Origin: Alistipes sp. Marseille-P5061
GTDB lineage: Bacteria; Bacteroidota; Bacteroidia; Bacteroidales; Rikenellaceae
Assembly: GCF_900290115.1 (NCBI RefSeq)
Contig: NZ_LT985751.1
Span: 79,289-143,288, forward strand
Length of the DNA: 64,000 nt
Direction: 5' to 3'
Part shown: piece after piece, positions 61,431-64,000 of the stretch
Layout: the number at the start of each line of letters is the position of its first letter
Numbering within the stretch: position 1 is the stretch's first letter
Program-made: the position numbers and the translations under genes
Notes under the pieces: model-generated
Databases searched by the model: none
What the model saw: only the letters and a program-made list of their open reading frames with translations
What the model was told of the DNA's origin: nothing

Positions 61431-64000
61431 ATGAAAAGCGACTTCTTTATCGACAGGCCCGTCTTCTCGACGGTGCTCTCCATCATCATCGTAATCGTCG
61501 GCTGCATCGGCCTTGCGCTGCTGCCCGTCGACCAGTACCCGCAGATTGTCCCGCCCGTGGTGAAGATTTCGGCCTCCTATCCGGGAGCCGACGCCCAGAC
61601 CGTATCGCAGGCCGTGGCCACCCCCATCGAGCAGGAGCTCAACGGTACGCCCGGCATGATATACATGGAGTCGTCGAGCTCCAACTCGGGCGGCTTCTCG
61701 GTGACGGTGACCTTCGACATCTCGACCAACCCCGACCTGGCGGCCGTCGACATCCAGAACCGCATCAAGGAGGCCGAGTCGCGCCTGCCGGCCGAGGTGG
61801 TGCAGAACGGCATCTCGGTCGAGAAGCAGGCCTCGAGCAAGCTGATGACCATCACGCTGCTCTCGAACGACCCGAAATTCGACGAAATCTACCTCTCGAA
61901 CTACGCGACGCTCAACGTGCTGGACATGCTGCGCCGCATCCCGGGCGTGGGCCGCGTGTCGAACGTCGGCAGCCGCTACTATGCCATGCAGATTTGGGTG
62001 CAGCCCGACCGTCTGGCCGCCCTCGGCATCACGGTCAAGGACCTGCAGAACGCCCTCAAGGACCAGAACCGCGAGTCGGCCGCCGGCGTGCTGGGTCAGG
62101 CCCCCATGTCGGGACTCGACGTGACGACCCCCATCACGGCGCAGGGACGCCTCTCGTCTGTGAGCCAGTTCGAGGACATCGTCGTGCGGGCCAACCCCGA
62201 CGGCTCTATCATCCGCCTGCGCGACGTGGCGCGCATCTCGCTCGAGGCGCAGTCCTATTCGACCGAGAGCGGCATCAACAGCGACAACGCCGCCGTGCTG
62301 GACATCTACATGCTGCCGGGCGCCAACGCCATGGAGGTGGCCGAGTCGGTGCGCGCGGCGATGGATGAAATCAGCCGCAACTTCCCCGAAGGCATCTCCT
62401 ACGAGATACCGTTCGACATGACCACCTACATCGCCGAGTCGATTCACCACGTCTACCGCACGCTCTTCGAGGCGCTGCTGCTGGTGATTCTGGTGGTCTT
62501 CCTCTCGCTGCAGAGCTGGCGCGCGACGCTCATCCCCATCGTGGCGGTCCCCATCTCGCTCATCGGTACCTTCGGCGTGATGCTCATCTTCGGCTTCTCG
62601 CTCAACATGCAGACGCTGCTGGGTCTGATTCTGGCCATCGGTATCGTCGTCGACGACGCGATTGTGGTGGTCGAGAACGTCGACCGCATCATGAACGAGG
62701 AGCACCTCTCGCCCTACGAGGCGACCAAGAAGGCGATGAGCGGCATCGGCGGCGCACTGGTGGCCATGTCGCTCGTGCTGTGCGCCGTCTTCGTCCCCGT
62801 GAGCTTCCTCTCGGGCATCACCGGACAGCTCTACCGCCAGTTCACCATCACGATTGCCGTTTCGGTCATCATCTCGACCGTCGTGGCGCTGACGCTCAGC
62901 CCCGTGATGTGTTCGCTCTTCCTGCGTCCCGAAGGCGAGGGCCGCAAGCCCCGCATCTTCCGCCTCATCAACCTTGGCCTGGCCCGCGGCAACAACCTCT
63001 ACAGCCGGATGATTGGCCGCTCGCTGACCCGTTCGCGGCGGATGTTCGCCGCCTTCGGCATCGTGCTCGTCGGCATCTGGCTGATGAACCGGCTGGTGCC
63101 TCAGAGCTTCATGCCCCAGGAGGACCAGGGATACTTCACCGTCGAGCTGGAGCTGCCCGAGTCGGCAACCATCGAGCGTACGCGCGAGGTGACCGACCGT
63201 GCGATGAGCTACCTGATGAAGGACCCCGACGTGCGCTACGTGCTCAACGTCACCGGTTCGAGCCCCCGCGTGGGTACGAGCCAGGCGCGCAGCCAGCTGA
63301 CGGTGATTCTCAAGGAGTGGAACGAGCGCGAGACGGAGGACGTGAGCGAGGTGATGGAGCGCGTGCGCGAGGAGTTTGAGCGCTACCCCGAATGCAAGGT
63401 CTACCTCTCGCGGCCGCCGGTGATTCCGGGTCTCGGCACCTCGGGCGGCTTCGAGATGGTGCTCGAGGCGCGCTCCGATGCCGGCTACGCCGACCTGCAG
63501 CGGGCCGTCGACACGCTGATGCACTACGCCGAGCGGCGCCCCGAACTGACGGGCCTCGCCTCGTCGATGCAGAACGACATCCCGCAGCTCTACTTCGACG
63601 TCGACCGCGACAAGGCGCAGATGCTCGGCGTGCCGATGTCGGACATCTTCTCGACGATGAAGGCCTTCACGGGCTCGATTTACGTCAACGACTTCAACAT
63701 GTTCAACCGCATCTACCGCGTCTACATCCAGGCCGAGGCGCCCTACCGTGCGCAGCGCGACAACCTGAACCTCTTCTTCGTGCGGGCCTCGGGGGGTGAG
63801 ATGGTGCCCGTCACGGCGCTCGGCACGACCCACTACACGACGGGTGCCGGCACCATCAAGCGCTTCAACATGTTCACCTCGGCGGTCATCACGGGCGAGG
63901 CGGCCCACGGCTACAGTTCGGGCCAGGCGATGGACGTGCTGCAGCGCATCGTGCGCGAGCATTTGCCGGCGAACATCGGCGTCGAGTGGAGCGGCCTCTC
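61431..64000 (+). CDS. RND multidrug efflux pump (5' part)
   Basis: At least 856 aa before the window ends; the family is about 1,040 aa. HAE1/AcrB-like: MKSDFFIDRPVFSTVLSIII at the start, QIVPPVVKISASYPGADAQT, the proton-relay Asp pair in LAIGIVVDDAIVVVENVDR, and SMPQ-like MPQEDQGYFTVELELPESAT. Drives export of drugs, detergents or bile salts with the adaptor just upstream (18-base gap, GAGGAGG before the ATG). An outer-membrane TolC-like gene may follow outside the window. Confidence 0.95.
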   Translation, partial: MKSDFFIDRPVFSTVLSIIIVIVGCIGLALLPVDQYPQIVPPVVKISASYPGADAQTVSQAVATPIEQELNGTPGMIYMESSSSNSGGFSVTVTFDISTNPDLAAVDIQNRIKEAESRLPAEVVQNGISVEKQASSKLMTITLLSNDPKFDEIYLSNYATLNVLDMLRRIPGVGRVSNVGSRYYAMQIWVQPDRLAALGITVKDLQNALKDQNRESAAGVLGQAPMSGLDVTTPITAQGRLSSVSQFEDIVVRANPDGSIIRLRDVARISLEAQSYSTESGINSDNAAVLDIYMLPGANAMEVAESVRAAMDEISRNFPEGISYEIPFDMTTYIAESIHHVYRTLFEALLLVILVVFLSLQSWRATLIPIVAVPISLIGTFGVMLIFGFSLNMQTLLGLILAIGIVVDDAIVVVENVDRIMNEEHLSPYEATKKAMSGIGGALVAMSLVLCAVFVPVSFLSGITGQLYRQFTITIAVSVIISTVVALTLSPVMCSLFLRPEGEGRKPRIFRLINLGLARGNNLYSRMIGRSLTRSRRMFAAFGIVLVGIWLMNRLVPQSFMPQEDQGYFTVELELPESATIERTREVTDRAMSYLMKDPDVRYVLNVTGSSPRVGTSQARSQLTVILKEWNERETEDVSEVMERVREEFERYPECKVYLSRPPVIPGLGTSGGFEMVLEARSDAGYADLQRAVDTLMHYAERRPELTGLASSMQNDIPQLYFDVDRDKAQMLGVPMSDIFSTMKAFTGSIYVNDFNMFNRIYRVYIQAEAPYRAQRDNLNLFFVRASGGEMVPVTALGTTHYTTGAGTIKRFNMFTSAVITGEAAHGYSSGQAMDVLQRIVREHLPANIGVEWSGL

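Noticed and set aside
60087-63962. 1,291-codon open frame on the minus strand opposite the RND genes
   Set aside because: Its composition (His/Val/Asp/Arg-rich) is the mirror of GC-rich plus-strand codons; the plus strand encodes clear RND proteins.

Overview
The window looks like a chromosome segment of a high-GC gut Bacteroidota, most like Alistipes/Rikenellaceae. This is inferred from gene content and signals; no database was searched. The pointers are: TAnnTTTG-type -7 promoter elements before many genes; A/C-rich leaders instead of strong Shine-Dalgarno sites; a ten-gene NADH-dehydrogenase-like (nuo) operon with fused nuoCD and no nuoEFG; an S46 dipeptidyl peptidase; a GH109-type lipoprotein; a serine-type sulfatase with an anaerobic sulfatase-maturating enzyme; and a DUF4271-hemD-rnpA-yidD cluster.

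Layout. 0-8 kb: radical-SAM sulfatase maturase, a small unknown gene, a cobalamin riboswitch pointing at that unknown gene across a repeat-rich gap, a DUF2284 metal-binding protein, a His-rich membrane protein with a TonB-dependent receptor (probable metal uptake), and a small secreted protein. 8-18 kb: nuoA-B-CD-H-I-J-K-L-M-N, closed by a strong bidirectional terminator. 18-23 kb: two related lipoprotein genes on the minus strand, the upstream one frameshifted in an A-tract just after its ATG. 23.6-28.5 kb: minus-strand arsenic-resistance operon (arsR, ArsF-like, ArsG-like, thioredoxin-fold protein, permease, arsC, second permease with a frameshift) with two matching palindromic operators. 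28.7-29.6 kb: small outer-membrane barrel protein and tRNA-Leu(GAG). 29.9-34.7 kb: lpxB, FAH hydrolase, maf and DPP11-like peptidase. 35-41.5 kb: plus-strand sulfatase, LtaS-like membrane transferase, hemerythrin plus LuxR-type regulator, CDF metal exporter. 42-51.7 kb: one long co-directional minus-strand run LysE-like, cmk, ispH, unknown membrane protein, S41 protease, histidine kinase, DUF4271, hemD, rnpA, yidD. 52-54 kb: cupin and divergent HxlR regulator, then DUF3467. 54.9-59.3 kb: folC and lnt (minus) divergent from a GH109-like lipoprotein. 60 kb to the end: RND adaptor and the start of the RND pump.

Functional themes are host-glycan use (sulfatase, maturase, GH109), peptide use (DPP11), anaerobic respiration (nuo), envelope building (lpxB, lnt, LtaS-like), and metal/metalloid and toxic-compound handling (ars, CDF, TonB receptor, RND).

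The most unusual structural feature is a set of short tandem repeats in GC-rich intergenic DNA. In three cases the array starts inside the 3' end of a gene, so that stop-codon-containing gene ends are copied into the spacer (TonB receptor, CDF exporter, folC). Two one-base frameshifts in homopolymers may be real, phase-variable, or sequence errors.
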